A program made the position numbers and the translations under genes. This document shows, piece after piece, positions 1-11,612 of a DNA stretch of 64,000 bases. Source of the stretch: Cymbomonas tetramitiformis (taxonomy: Eukaryota; Chlorophyta; Pyramimonadophyceae; Pyramimonadales; Pyramimonadaceae); NCBI GenBank assembly GCA_001247695.2, contig LGRX02025804.1:35489-99488 (forward strand), in the 5' to 3' direction. The notes under the pieces were generated by a model, which did not search any database, was not told the origin of the DNA, and was given only the letters and a program-made list of their open reading frames with translations. Positions within the stretch are counted from its first letter, which is position 1, and every line of letters starts with the position of its first letter.

Positions 1-628
1 TAAGAACATCTCTACTACTCCATTTCATCAGATCATAGGCTAGCATCTGTCATTTCCACACCTGACTTCCTAGGGGCTGTCATCACATTCTTTCAGCGGA
101 AGCTATATCACTTCGTATTATCTTGTGTGTAGCTTCACAGTTTCACGGTTGACATATGCGAGCGTAGCACCCTGTTAATAGTAGTGCTTCACTGTGTGTG
201 TGTGTGTCCTCACAGTAGTCATGGCCACTTTCACACCCATCAACCTCATCAACTCTTTCCAGAAGGCGTCCTGGAAACGAGGATCACGGTCGCTGACAAA
301 ATTTTTCATTGACGCACCATGCAGCCTCCATACCGTGTCGAAGTAGATTCGCGCCACGGTAGCGGCTGAACTGTCTCCAAAATTCATGGGAACCACATTA
401 ACCATTTTAGAGAGCTTGCATGTAAATGCAACAAAGGCATCATTGCCCTGCTCGGTCATCGGTAATCCCGTAACGAAATCCACCCCCACATCTTGCCACA
501 ACCTAGTAGGAATAGAATGCGGGTTCAGCAACCCATCTGGGTAAGAGGATCGGGGCTTCACCGATTGGCAAACAGCACACGATGCCACCCAATCTTCCAC
601 GTCCTGGTGTGCATTTCTCCACCAGAAC
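1..628 (-). pseudogene. Gypsy-1 integrase core fragment
   Basis: Remnant of a Ty3/gypsy integrase, read on the minus strand from 628 toward 175. It carries the end of the zinc-binding domain (CAVCQ, the second Cys pair of HHCC) followed by the start of the DDE core (VGVDFVTGLP, then FVSDRDPRFQ, the first two catalytic Asp). The third acidic residue is not reached, because the reading frame decays near a short CA/TG run at 189-208. The upstream half of the same domain lies at 5295-5440 in the same orientation. The two halves are parted by the element at 629-5286 and are in the same frame if that element and one target duplication are subtracted. No coding sequence is visible in 1-174. The piece is a dead copy, older than the intact gypsy at 11-33 kb. 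Confidence 0.8.
621..628. repeat. 8-bp target duplication, left copy
   Basis: ACCAGAAC here and again at 5287-5294 flanks the TIR element 629-5286. It lies inside integrase coding sequence, so the duplication is visible as a repeat of the codons around the FWW motif. Confidence 0.8.
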
Positions 629-1574
629 GGTAAACGCGATATTGGACACGAAGTGGGAACTGGTTCCGCGCGATCGAGAGGTCATCAGACCTGAGACAGG
701 TCGTCATCGTCTCTTCGCCGGAAATTTCCGGCGAAATCACATCAACACATCGCATGCTGCCGAGCGGAGGGCAGGTTGCATACTGGGGAAGGCAGGTTGC
801 ATGGTGCCGCATGGTGCCGAGAGCAGGTTGCATGCTGGGGAATAGTTTTCAGAAGCATATGAAAAATATCCCATTGCTTCTAAAAACTATTCCTGCTTAT
901 CATATATCAGAAACCCTTTGCCTTGCCCTTTACCGCTGCACGCGACCGGCAAGCATCTCTGAAACTTCCGAGTTTCAAAGATGCGTTTTGTATTTTGGGT
1001 GCACCCTAAAATTACAAAACGGCCGAGCGCTTCCCGTTTGTGCATTTATTCCATGGCATATTTCAGGAACTATATTATTCTGGGAGCAAATTTTGATTGT
1101 TTCTGGAACAATTAACTTTTGATTTTCCCCGTAACAATGAATTTTGGCTACGGGAAAGCATATGTAGGGTTTTGTGTTAAGTTTTTAGGGTGCCTGGCTA
1201 CTGGATAAACCCCATAAACTCTCACTAAACCCTAAATATGCGTGTCCGTAGCCAAAAATCATTGTTACGGGGAAAATCAAAAGTTAATTGTTCCGGAAAC
1301 AATCAAAAGTTGCTCCCGGAAAAATTAAAACCTCATATTTCATATGAAATATACACATAAGCACGAAGGCATCGGCCACGCATCTTTGAAACTTAGAACG
1401 AGTTTCAAATATGCATTTTTTGTCATTTGGGTGCGCATTACCAAATAACAAATCGGCCGAGCGCTTCCCGTTGGCGTGGGGTTGAATGTTGAATATTCAT
1501 TATAATATGAGTTAGCATGCGAGGTTGCAAAGGCATCGGGACAGAATCTACGAAACTGTCCTATGCCTTTGCCT

Positions 1575-1845
1575 TTGGGTTTGGGTTCGAACGTACCCAA
1601 ACCCAAAGATGCCAAACAGCCGAGGGATTCCCATGCGTCCTAGCGCACAGAACTTGGCACAAATACTGCCAAGATATATACCTTTAAGTTACTTGTGCGC
1701 GAAACGCGCAATTTGTTTCTAAGGCAGATGTTTTGGGTTTGGGTTCGAACGTGACACCCAAACCCAAAGATGCCAAACAGCCGAGGGCTTCCCGTGCGTC
1801 CTAGAGCGCGAATCTTGGCACAAATACTGCTAAGATACATATCTT
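1575..1845. repeat. Two diverged copies of a ~150-bp unit inside the long-TIR element
   Basis: The run GGGTTTGGGTTCGAACGT followed by CCCAAACCCAAAGATGCC and a tail ending in AAGATA occurs near 1575-1690 and 1735-1840. A third partial copy is near 1915-1965. Each unit is internally palindromic (GGGTTTGGGTTCGAAC against its complement). A related unit recurs in the foldback element at 3.2-3.9 kb, so the two nested elements share repeat content. Confidence 0.55.
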
Positions 1846-2431
1846 TAAGTTACCTGAAGCTCAAGGCTTCAAGTTACTTGTGCGCCCAACGCGCAATTTA
1901 TTTCTAAGGCAGATTTATTGGGTTTGGGTTTGGGTTCGAACACAAACCCAAACCCAAAGATGCCAAGCAGCCTGGGGTTTCCCCTGCGTGTGCATGTTTG
2001 TAAATTCATATGAAATATTCCATGGAATAAGTGTGAATATCCCGCACAAACGGGAAGCGCTCGGCCGTTTTGTAAAATTAGGGTGCACCCAAAATACAAA
2101 ACGCATCTTTGAAACTCGGAAGTTTCAAAGATGCTTGCCGGTCGCGTGCAGCGGTAAAAGGCGAGGCAAAGGGTTTAGGATATAGAAGAAGTAGGAATTG
2201 TTTTCAGAAGCACTAGAATATTTTTCATATGCTTCTGAAAACTATTCCTACTGCCGCTAACCCTTTGCCTTTCCCTTTGCCTTTGACCTTCCGTTCGCAG
2301 TTTTACCATGTCCGCTCGGAGCGGTCCGGGTGGCACCTCAGATCCGGCGAAGCCGATCCGACGATGACGACCTGTCTCAGGTCTGATGACATCTCGATCG
2401 CGCGGAATCAGTTCCCACTTCGTGTCCAATA

Positions 2432-5272
2432 GAGAGGTTCCGATTTTCGATTTCAGGTTACGGATTACAAGTTAAGTTCATAGATTCTTTTTTTTTTTCA
2501 TGACATCGATGACCTTAACTTGTAATTCGGGAAAGGGAAGGGTTATACGCGCTGGAATTCACACGTCGTTTCCGTCTCAATCCCGAAAAAATTCTGAACC
2601 AGCGTGACGGTCATATCGTCTCGCATCGTCTCGCGTGTCATCGTGAATTTAATTTCCAGGATTATTAAAACAGATAATCGATTTATCTTCCATCGATATC
2701 GCGGATACGATTACCGTTGGCGCTGGCGTTGACTAGCTCAACAATAAAGCGCTCGCTGCGACATCCACTCCTCATAATTTTCTCAACGTTCCTTCGCCTC
2801 ATGGCCGGAACGGTGTACACTGTGACTGCTGTGTTATGTGCAGGGATTGCGGAAGTGTTTGGCTTTTTTTTTCAATTCGTTTATTGCATATATGCGAACT
2901 CACGGTATTCGGTGTGTGCAGCTTGTGTCGCAGGTTTTCCGATGGCGAGGAGCGACGCACCTTTTTGAGATGTGGAAGTCTAGGGCAACCAGCTTGGGAT
3001 GATACCCAACCACACCGGACTTACTTTGTTTTCATACTTTAATCTACTCACCTTGGATATGCATACAAACTTTGAGGAGCATCGAGGTGTAATAAGTTTT
3101 AGACTGATTTATCTTTTTCGGTTTGTGGCGCCATCGCGACCTCTTGGGATGTGGAAGTCAAGGTTGAGCATGCCAACCTTGCTTGAGTTCGAACCCAACC
3201 ACATCGAAGTCTGAGTCCTTGTGCTTCAGGGAACTAAAATATATATATCTTAGCAATATTTGTGGAAAGTCTCGTGCGCTAGAACGCACGGGAAGCCCTT
3301 GGCTGTTTGACATGTATTGGGTTTGGGTCCATTCGAGCCCAAACCCAATAAATCTGCCAAAGAAATAAACTGATCATTTCGCGAACAATGTATCTCAGTC
3401 CTTGAGCTTCAGGAAACTTAAAGAGATATATCTCGAGAATATTTGTGGAAAGTCTCGTGCGCTAGAACGCACGGGAAGCCCTTGGCTGTTTGGCATGTAT
3501 TGGGTTTGGGTACACTCGAGCCCAAACCCAATAAATCTGCCAAAGAAATAAACTGTTCGTTTCGGGCACAGTGTATGCCCGTCCTTGAGCTTCAGGGAAC
3601 TTAAATGTATATATCTCGACAATATTTGTGGAAAGTCTCGTGCGCTAGAACGCACGGGAAGCCCTTGGCTGTTTGGAATATATTGGGTTTGGGTACATTC
3701 GAGCCCAAACCCAATAAATCTGCCAAGGAAATAAACTGTTTGTTTCGCAAACAATGTATCTCAGTCCTTGTGCTTTAGGGAACTTGAAGATATATATCTT
3801 GGCAAAATATCAGCGTAGTTTCGTTTGCTAGGAAGCATGGGAAGACCTTGACTGTTTGGCATTTGTTGGTTTGGGTACATGAAAGCCCAAACCCAAAACG
3901 CTCTTTGTCATGAAGTGGCCTTCTCGTGCATACTTGACGACAATCCTTGCGCGCAAGATGGTGAACTAATATTACTCTCAGCAAATTTAGTGCAAAGTTT
4001 CGTGCGCTAACACAGAGGACTTCGATGTGGTTGGGTTCGAACCCAAGCAAGGTTGGCATGCTCAACCTTGACTTCCACACCCCAAGAGGTCGCGATGACG
4101 CCATAAACCCAAAAAGATAAATCAGTCTCTAACTTATCACACCTCGATGCTCCTCAAACTTTGTATGCAGATTCAAAGTGAGTTGAATAAAACGTGAGAA
4201 CAAGGTGGGTCCGATGTGGTTGGGTGTGATCCCAAGCTAGGTTGCCCTAGACTTCCACACCTCAAGAAAGCGCGCCCCTCCTCGCCATCGGAAAACCTGC
4301 GACACAAGCTGCACAAAATGAGTATCGTGAGTTGGCACATATGCATAAGTAAACTGAAAAATAGAAGCAGCCAAACACTTCCGAAATCCCTGCGCATAAC
4401 ACAGCAGCCACGACATCGTTCCGCCCATGAGGCGAAGCGAAGGACCGTTGAGAAAATTATGAGCAGTAAATGTTGGTGCGCAGCTCTTTATCCTTGAGCT
4501 AGTCAACGCCAACGGCAATCGTATCCGCGATATCGATGGAAGATAAATAGATGATGATTTAATAATCCTGGAAATTAAATTCACGATGACACGCGAGACG
4601 ATACGAGACGATATGACCGTCACGCTGGTTCAGAATTTTTCCGGGATTGAGACGGAAGCGACGTGTGAATTCCAGCGCGTATAACCCTTCCCTTTGGGAA
4701 AACGTGTTCATGACGAACTTCGGGACGCCACTGTTAATTCCTCCGTAGTTCGGGACAAAATTTTCCCGACTTACGGGTTACAAGTTAAGCTTCAATTCGG
4801 TTTCAACATCGCAGATTTCGAATATTGTGCAGATTCCTCTAATCTAGCGGTCAATTTGATTTACGTGGTGTGTCACATGCGTTGTTACTGCAGTCGTGTC
4901 TCGTATACCACCAAGCTCCGATACTATTATAGTTACTCCCCTTGATACCACTGCGCCACGAGCCCATGAACGCGACGCTTTCAACGAAGGGCGACACTCA
5001 GAAATACGAGCATCGCGGCGCGCCACGTCGGAATAATATTTCAGGGCATCGCACCGCCCGTCCGATTCCCTTCGCTCGTGTTCTTGTGGTGCTTTCGCTT
5101 TCGATGTTGACATCCTTAACTAGTAGTTGGGAATTATGTTTGGACAAATTTCGGAAACCATTTTGCATTTCACATGCATTCCGAGTTATGGCATTCCGGA
5201 TTACGGGATAGTCGCGATGACGATGACACTAACTTGTAATCCGTAACCTGTAATCGAAAATCGGAACCTCTC
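2432..5272. mobile_element. Foldback element, TA target duplication
   Basis: The element starts GAGAGGTTCCGATTTTCG and ends with its complement, flanked by TA at 2430-2431 and 5273-5274. The inverted similarity runs inward for several hundred bases. The 2520-2760 block, with the words GGGTTATACGCGCTGGAATTC and ATCGATATCGCGGATACG, reappears inverted at 4495-4700. A further inner pair is near 2800-3060 and 4160-4440. The ORFs at 2717-3042 and 4173-4623 are these same arms read on opposite strands, not genes. It sits in the right TIR of the element 629-5286, so it is the younger of the two. Confidence 0.7.
3225..3900. repeat. ~182-bp tandem repeat, three copies plus a degenerate fourth
   Basis: The block TTGGGTTTGGGTACATTCGA followed by GCCCAAACCCAATAAATCTG begins near 3318, 3499 and 3683, with a decayed copy near 3866. 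Each unit also carries GTGCGCTAGAACGCACGGGA, a second inverted repeat. The array forms the loop side of the foldback element. Confidence 0.7.
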
Positions 5273-5294
5273 TAATACCGTTTACCACCAGAAC

Positions 5295-5942
5295 CGCCGC
5301 AGAACACGTTCCAGCGTTTTATCTCTGCCGGTATGACCAGCCGTCACCGAATCATGCGCCTCCCGCATAATGATTTTCCCTCGGCGGGGAGTCTTCACCC
5401 AGCACCAACTGATACCGTCCAGAAGTCGTTCTCCACAGTACATTACCCACACCAGACAAAAGTCCTTCGTACGGCAATGAGGAGCGTTCTTCGCCTTGTC
5501 CCGTAGGTCATGGCGTCATGCAGAGATCCATCTCTGTCATATTCGGACTTCAACGCCTCCATGAAAACTGCGTCAGTAGCGTTCTCCTCGGAGTCTCGCA
5601 ACTTGGCAGATTTTCCCTTGAGGACAATAGGCACCGGTGTCCTCGTGTGGCGTATTCTTTGTACTCGCTGTTTTGATGGGGGAGCGTACACCACCAACAT
5701 TGGTTGCTGCAGGTCAACCAATTTACCATTTGGACCCTCCATCAGTTGTACAGGTTCAAACTGCGCATCGTGTGTGGGGATTACTTCCTCAATGCGCATA
5801 CCAGCCCGCCGAAATAAAGATCTCCGCCGCGGCATCCTTGCCTGAATATTTGGCAAAAGAAACACTGCATATGTGTTCCCGGGGTCCAATCTCCATTCCT
5901 GCACATACTTTCGCAGGAGAGCTTCCACCGTCAGGTGTTCCC
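5295..5942 (-). pseudogene. Gypsy-1 Dam-like domain C-terminal half and integrase zinc-binding domain
   Basis: Read on the minus strand from 5942. First comes a stretch with LLRKYVQEW, AVFLLPNIQARMP, IEEVIPTHD and VVYAPP, which I read as the C-terminal half of the Dam-like (N6-adenine methyltransferase type) domain of many algal gypsy pols. A linker follows, then REAHDSVTAGHTGRDKTLER, the HxnH part of an integrase HHCC finger. The ORF opens inside the hAT-like element at 5951-6617, so its apparent N-terminal residues are not original. No reverse transcriptase lies between these domains. The function call rests on remembered family patterns. Confidence 0.6.
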
Positions 5943-5950
5943 CCGAGGAG

Positions 5951-6617
5951 CAAGGTTCGGTATCGATTGTCTGATATTCTGATACCATCGATATATCAGA
6001 ATATCAAGATCAATTGATAGTGAAGTTGTGCACTATCAGAGTATTGGAATCGATTGATCCCACTAATCATTTATCAGAATCGATTGATGATAAATTAAAA
6101 ATAATCAAAAACTATCAATACCACGCGGAACACCTGATACCGAGTTCAAGGAGGGGATCTGCAGGTCCTTGTAGGTCCTGGTAGGTCCCGGTAGGTCCCG
6201 GTAGGTCCCGGTAGGTCCCGGTAGGTCCCGGTAGGTTTGTAGATCCATGTAGGTCCCGGTAGGTCGGTAGGTCCCGGTAGGTCCCGGTAGGTCCCAGTAG
6301 GTTTTGTAGATCCATGTAGGTCCCGGTAGGTCCCGGTAGGTCCCGGTAGGTCCCGGTAGGTCCCTGTAGGTCCCTGTAGGTCCCTGTAGGTCCGTTGTAG
6401 GTCCCTGTAGGTCCCTGTCGAGGTTCGGTATCGTTTGTCTGATATTCTGATACCATCGATATATCAGAATATCAGAATCAATTGATAGTGAAGTTGTGCA
6501 CTATCAGAATATTGGAATCGATTGATCACACCAATCATTTATCAGAATCGATTGATGATAAAATGAAAATAATCAAAAACTATCAATACCACGCGGAACA
6601 ACCGATACCGAACCTTG
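5951..6617. mobile_element. hAT-like non-autonomous element, TSD CCGAGGAG
   Basis: The ends are CAAGGTTCGGTATCG and its complement, flanked by CCGAGGAG at 5943-5950 and 6618-6625. An 8-bp duplication and CA-rich ends with AGG are typical of hAT. Inside are two direct copies of a ~190-bp block (5951-6150 and 6424-6617) rich in ATCGATTGAT words, on either side of a GGTAGGTCCC array. It splits the Dam-like domain of Gypsy-1; subtracting it with one duplication keeps the coding frame. No ORF of its own. Confidence 0.75.
6165..6420. repeat. GGTAGGTCCC decamer minisatellite
   Basis: About two dozen near-perfect copies of GGTAGGTCCC (variants GGTAGGTCCT and GTAGGTCCCT), interrupted twice by GTAGATCCAT. 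It is internal to the hAT-like element and probably arose by slippage after insertion. Confidence 0.85.
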
Positions 6618-6625
6618 CCGAGGAG

Positions 6626-7140
6626 GAGGGTGCACACCACACATGCAATCCCCTCCAGTTCTCTTGCAAGCAGTTGTGCCAGAACCGCTTGACTTGTCGG
6701 TCGTTGCCTTGCTCATCGCAGCAGGCATCGACGTTGAAGTTGCCGTACTTGGCCTGAATACGGTCAAAGACTGCTTGTCGAACTCTTCTTCCAGGCGAGC
6801 TTTCTGTCTGAAATCTCACAGATTTCCCCAACTGCCGCCTTGTTGTTGAGATTGTTGACGCCTCCTCCATGCGTTGCGTTTCCTCCAGACCATCTTTCAG
6901 GGAGAGGGAAAGGCTGCGTAGCCACTTTCCTCCCAAAACCATATCCACTGCAATGCCCAGAGGAAGTACACGCATGGCCATGGAGGACTCCGAATAAGTT
7001 CCCGTCGTGGTTCTGGCGGTGAACTTGGAGTACGCCACGCTTCCCGTTGTCTTAACAGACCCATCTGCCAGAGTAACCCTCATGGCAGGCCCGCTTCTCA
7101 CAGTCGACTTGCAGCGTTTAGCACAAGCCTCAGATACAAA
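6626..7140 (-). pseudogene. Gypsy-1 protease and Dam-like domain N-terminal half
   Basis: The minus-strand frame from 7140 starts inside a retropepsin just after the lost active-site Asp: FVSEACAKR, RVTLADGSVKTTG, then MRVLPLGIAVDMVLGGKWL, which matches the second half of gypsy proteases (ILG-type flap). After about 40 residues come AVFDRIQAKYGNFNVDACCD and GLHVWCAP, resembling the VDxCAD and NPPF motifs of Dam-like domains in algal gypsy pols. Here NPP is replaced by CAP, so catalysis looks lost. The frame upstream of 7140 is unrelated AT-rich sequence, so the copy is truncated. Confidence 0.65.
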
Positions 7141-7480
7141 TATGTCCGATAACATTCTTTGTATTTTCAGGTATCTTGTATTGGTATATATATATATATA
7201 TATATCGGTTTCAAGATGTTTAAAGTGAAGCTTAGTGCAAATCCGATTACTATATATTTTGGCTAGTTGTCGATATTTTTGACAATCGTGGGCCACTCTT
7301 AGTGTGTTTTCGGCCATAAAACATGATTTTTTCATGCGTATTTCGTTTTAACCGTTGGTTCTGTCCCACATGACACCTAAAGATGCCCAAACCAACATTA
7401 AAACATCCACTCTCACTTTACTCTCACTCTCATCTTTTACTCTCATTTTTGTGAATATTCCGTTCATAGATTCCGCCAGT
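7141..7480. other. AT-rich non-coding stretch with TA microsatellite
   Basis: Holds a (TA)n run at about 7183-7206 and TCTCACT/CTCTCATCTTTTACTCTC words near 7410-7450. I see no gene. Confidence 0.6.
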
Positions 7481-8146
7481 TGACTTTTACAGGGACTTAC
7501 AGGCAATCAAGTACAGGTAAATACAGGCAAGTACAGGTCGGCCTGGTACAGGGACATACATGGACATACCGTACTGCTACCGGGGAGTATAATAGGCACT
7601 TATAGGTACATACAGGAGGTTACAGGGAGTAATGGGACATATAGGGACATGCTGGCAAATACTGTTAGCTACGGGTAAGTACTGTTGGTTACAGGCCCCT
7701 ACCGGGGGTACTGTCATTTACAGAGAACTACAGGCGAATACAGGTCGTTACCGGCGAATACTGGCAAGTACAGGCATGTATTGGGATTACAGGATGTCAC
7801 TGTCAAGTACAGTTACATACCGTGAAGTACTGGTAAATACGTATTGGCAAGTACTGGCGGGTACCGTGTACTACAGGAACTACAGGCATATACTGGTATG
7901 TACCGTCGTCTAACGGCGTATAAAGGAACCTACAAGAGAATACAGGAGATTACCGGCGGTTACAGGGGTTGCTGGTGCTATATGCATGTACAGTTGTAAC
8001 ATACCGTGACATATAGGCACATACAGGCAAGTACCGGCGAGTACCGGCGAGTACCGGCAAGTACCGACAAATACAGGAACCTACCGGGATATACTGGTAT
8101 GTATCGTCACCTATTGGTGAGTACAGATGCGTACCGGCAAGTACAA
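7480..8146. repeat. TACAGG/TACCGG degenerate decamer minisatellite, left part
   Basis: Dozens of degenerate units of the form TACAGGCAAG or TACCGGCGAG, period near 10. The same array resumes at 36762 on the far side of element E2, so E2 inserted into it. Apparent ORFs (for example 7632-7913, 8006-8344) are repeat artefacts. It may be the subterminal repeat zone of a further, outer transposon. Confidence 0.8.
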
Positions 8147-8162
8147 GAACCCTACGTTTTTA

Positions 8163-8830
8163 GCATTCTGCAGCACACTGCTGCACATGTGCTGCAGGCG
8201 TACCACAGACGTACCACGGACGTACCGCACACGTATGACAATGTGCTGCAACGAAGACAAGCTGCAGCATTCTTGCAGCATGTCTGCAGCACATATACGT
8301 CTGCAGCACACCGCTACAGGCATGCTGCAGACACGCTGAAGTGACCCCTCCTGTGCTGCAGACATGCTGCAAGAATGTGGTGCTGAACCCGTGCAGCATG
8401 CGTGCAGCATGTGTTCAGCATGTGAGCTGCATGTGCCTTGCAGGCATGTTACCAATGAGATACAACCGCTGCATATGTGGGCACATACGCTGTGGACATG
8501 CTACACTATATTACATGTATGCTGCACGCATGCTGCCGCATATATGCTGCATGAATATTATGGTGAGCTGCAAAAGTGCTATTGTGCGTTGCAGAAGTGT
8601 GCACATGTGTTGTTGACATGCTACAGTATATTACATGTATGCAGCAGGCATGCTGCATGAATAATATGATGAGCTGCAAAAGTATTAGTGTACGCTGCAG
8701 AAGTGTTGCATGTGTATATTATAAGTTGCAGGCATGCTGCATATCAAGCTGCAAATATGTTGCATGTATATATTGTATATGCTACTGGCATGCTGCACAT
8801 ATATTACCAGCAAGATTCATATGAGCTGCA
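8163..8830. repeat. E2 left subterminal CTGCAG repeats
   Basis: Many degenerate units built on TGCTGCAGGCATGCTGCA, in both orientations, interspersed with GGTACG words. The core CTGCAG and GCATGC are palindromes. The matching right zone is at 36190-36750. These are likely transposase binding sites, by analogy with CACTA elements. Confidence 0.75.
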
Positions 8831-9149
8831 GGCATGAGAAGATGTTACAAAAATATTTCAAATTTGAATGCACTATGATGCTTGTGTTGCAAACATGATT
8901 GTGGTGGGGAAATAAGTGCAAGTTCTATTAAAACATTGTGTTCAAATCAATTAAGCTATATACAATGATATTATTCACAATTTTGTTATTCGATACAAGG
9001 TTAAATCATCTTTGCTAGCTATAGGCATCTACACGCGTTGACTTCAGCAAAACTAACATCTACAAGCGTTGACTTCAGCAAAACTAAGCTAGCGTAACTA
9101 TCAACCTACAACCTATATAGAAGACGAAGTTACATGGGATCCCCCCTTG

Positions 9150-9700
9150 GGCGTTTTCAACCGATCTGAAAAATGAAGCCAAATAGCCAACGGTTAGCGA
9201 GGGAAAGAAAGAAAATTAGCTAGCAAACTACTTTTCCAAAACTGAATTATCAACTTGTAAACGATAGCGAATAAACGAAGAAAGTCGCGAGGGGTACCTT
9301 TGGAACTTGGGCTTCGGAAAAATCGTTCTCATCCTTGCGCATTTTCAGCCCATCTAAACAACAAAAAGCCAAATAACGGACGGTTAGTACATCGCAGATT
9401 CAAATAAGTATTAAAACACTCTCTTAAAACTAAAATATCGTCCCATAAACGTTAGCGAATAAGTCTCGAGGTCTCGATGGGCTGGAAAATTACTTATCTT
9501 CCTTATGAGTTTTCGGCCCGTCTGAAAAACAAAGCCCAAATACTAAGGGTTAGTAAAGCGGAGAAACGCATTAGACGGTCAAAGCACCTTAGAAAATTGA
9601 ACTATCGTAGACGATGGCGAATAGCCTAAAAGCCTCGAGGCGTTCGATGGGCTGAAAATGTACTTCTCCTCATCGTGCATTTTCAGCCCATCGTTCGCCC
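9150..9700. repeat. ~175-bp tandem repeat in E2, three copies plus a fragment
   Basis: Blocks with CATTTTCAGCCCATCTAAAC..AAGCCAAATA and GGTTAG begin near 9156, 9339, 9509 and 9678. No coding potential is seen. The stretch 8831-9150 beside it is AT-rich with a 29-bp direct repeat around 9030-9085 and no gene. Confidence 0.55.
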
Positions 9701-9721
9701 CAAGACAACGCGCCGATCACA

Positions 9722-10860
9722 TTAAGGCTTCAACTGTGAAAGTAAGTTTTTATTTGAACACACGCGCACGTACCTGCAAACAGTTCGTAGATAAGCCATA
9801 GTCAGAACTGGAAAAACAAGCCCCTCTGCATATGCAGTCCCAGTGTGTGTCCACAGGTGTGCAACGCACCGGTGAGCTGAGGTGTAGCTCACAACGACAA
9901 GTTCGTCTGCACTCCCGCTGACCAACACCATGCGATGGCCGAATCGTGTCACAGTGTCGTCGTGCGATCCCTGGACAGATCGATTTGAATTTCCGCGACA
10001 ACTTGGCACGTGTCATGTCATACATTTCATGTCGATGATTTCGTGCATGACTACTGTGTATGTCATAGGAGAAGGTCATTTCGTGGCCCTTGTCGATTTG
10101 AATGACCCAGATTTTTCATGCCTTTGATTTACAGGTGGGAAATCGTTTTTCGCGATCACGGTGACACTGACCCCGTCGAATTTCGTGCTTGTACGTTTTT
10201 TTTTGACACCCCTTCCTCAGGTATCTTTCGTCCCGTTCGATTCGCCATCGAGCGGTGCAGCTTTTCTCTGAAAATTTTCTTGTTTGCCAAATATCGAAAA
10301 ATGAAAACTTTTTTGGCAAAGTGCAACATGCCTGCAGCAATTTTGCAGCACTTGACGTGCTGCAAATTGTGCTGCAGGCATCTGCAGAGTGTTGATGCAG
10401 ATTTTTTAGGGTGGTAGGTAGGGGTCACGCTAAGTGAGACACGGTGTTAGCGCATATACCCAATGTGCTGCAAATCCCTGCAGCACGGATGCAGCGTGGA
10501 TACAACTTACGGGGTTTCCCATTTTTTACAAAAAAAACTTTCGATTTCGGTGACCCCTATGTGCTGCAAAAAGCTGTAAATATGAAGACAAGCTGCATCA
10601 GCCCTACAGGCATGTTGCAGTATGCTGCTGCAATGACCCCTGCCATGAGCCCCCAAAAAGGTAAAAACTTTTGGTTCTCATATCTTGTGAGGCTTGGCAT
10701 ATGGCCTTAGGAGCAAAACTTTGCAGCATACACGGTGTTAGTTTTTTGTGAGGGGGTCACATCTGTTCGATTTTTTTGTTTTTTTGTTAAGGTGGGAAAA
10801 TGTGCAGCATGTAGCAGCATGTTGCGGTATGTTGTGGGCAAGCTACAAATGTGCTACATA
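9722..10860. other. E2 interior without recognisable gene
   Basis: Overlapping small ORFs on the minus strand (9722-10079) resemble no family I know. From 10320 to 10860 scattered CTGCAG and TGCAGCA words of the E2 type occur, consistent with E2 internal or intronic sequence. Confidence 0.5.
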
Positions 10861-11088
10861 TCAAGGTATGGCTTACGCGAGGTCGACTTTACACAAAACT
10901 TCGGAAAATATTTTTATTCGATAAACATGTCGCTTAAACCAATCTAAACATATTGCGCGCTCTGGGTATACAATTGACCCAGGCATTGAAAAGTTATGGC
11001 CGATACCGCTCGGTTACCTCCCATACTTAACCATACGTAAGAGCACACTTCAATCGCATTTATCTCACGATCTAGAAAATCGGAAGTT
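10861..11088. mobile_element. 264-bp MITE, left 228 bp (split by gypsy)
   Basis: Starts TCAAGGTATGGCTTACGCGA after a TA. Its remaining 36 bp lie at 33127-33162, ending in the complement and followed by TA. 228 plus 36 equals 264, exactly the length of the uninterrupted, inverted copy at 45424-45687. TIRs are about 42 bp; the TA duplication points to a Tc1/mariner-like MITE. Confidence 0.85.
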
Positions 11089-11612
11089 TGTAACAAACGC
11101 CGGCTTCTCATGGTACCGCGCCGGGTTTGTTCAGCTGGTGACACGCATGACAGTGGTGACAGCATGACAGGCTTTGCGAAGATGACCATCTGAGAGATGC
11201 AGGCTTGCCAGAAAAGATATGGTCACTATCGAATGACCAGGGAATGATAAGATGAAGATGGCAGTGACTCCTTTGCCGCTGACGTGTCAATCAGAATGTG
11301 GTAAACGGTAACATTGTTAGAGCTGGCATGGAATAATGACTTTCCATTGGCCAGATGAAGATTTAAGGGCTAGAACCCGTTACAGTTTTGGGAAATGTGA
11401 CAGAGCATTGAGATATAAGTAAGCTCTGACCGGAGGTCAGGCTAGTGGACTCATTATTGTTTTGCTTCGCAAGTACTAGGTGGCTGTTCGCGTGCCAGTG
11501 CTAGAGTGCTAAGACAGTTCTGCTCACAGCTTTTGTACACAATAATTCGTATTTTGTGGTTATAATATCAATTTTGACGGATATATTTTACTGCTGTTTT
11601 TATACTTTTTCA
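11089..11612 (+). repeat. Gypsy-2 5' LTR, lacking its first 221 bp
   Basis: TGTAACAAACG to TTTTTCA, identical to 32380-32903 except G/A near position 11200. The full LTR (32159-32903, 745 bp) begins 221 bp earlier, with TGTTGG. The missing part appears instead at the element's 3' extremity. No TGG primer-binding site directly follows at 11613, so the priming tRNA is not evident. Confidence 0.85.
11411..11422 (+). promoter_or_regulatory. Candidate LTR TATA box
   Basis: GATATAAGTAAG lies in the 3' half of the LTR, where a U3 core promoter is expected; the same sequence is at 32703-32713 in the 3' LTR. No experimental start is implied. Confidence 0.4.

Larger units (their letters stand above)
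629..5286. mobile_element. Long-TIR DNA transposon (non-autonomous) inserted in Gypsy-1 integrase
   Basis: The ends GGTAAACG... and ...CGTTTACC are inverted and flanked by the 8-bp duplication ACCAGAAC. The inverted arms are long: 641-712 pairs with 2361-2430, and similarity continues through the blocks near 841-1020 and 2040-2250. The right TIR is itself interrupted by the foldback element 2432-5272, so without that insertion the element is about 1.8 kb. I see no transposase; ORFs here are repeat-driven. Long arms starting with G and an 8-bp duplication suggest a MULE-like element, but hAT or P cannot be excluded from the ends alone. Confidence 0.7.

Noticed and set aside
7632..8824. ORFs rich in Tyr/Arg or Cys/His
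   Set aside because: Pure translations of the TACCGG and CTGCAG repeats.
11089..11612. 524 bp taken as the complete LTR
   Set aside because: The polypurine tract lies 221 bp before the matching 3' copy, followed by TGTTGG, and the same 219 bp recur after the 3' LTR, so the LTR is 745 bp and permuted.
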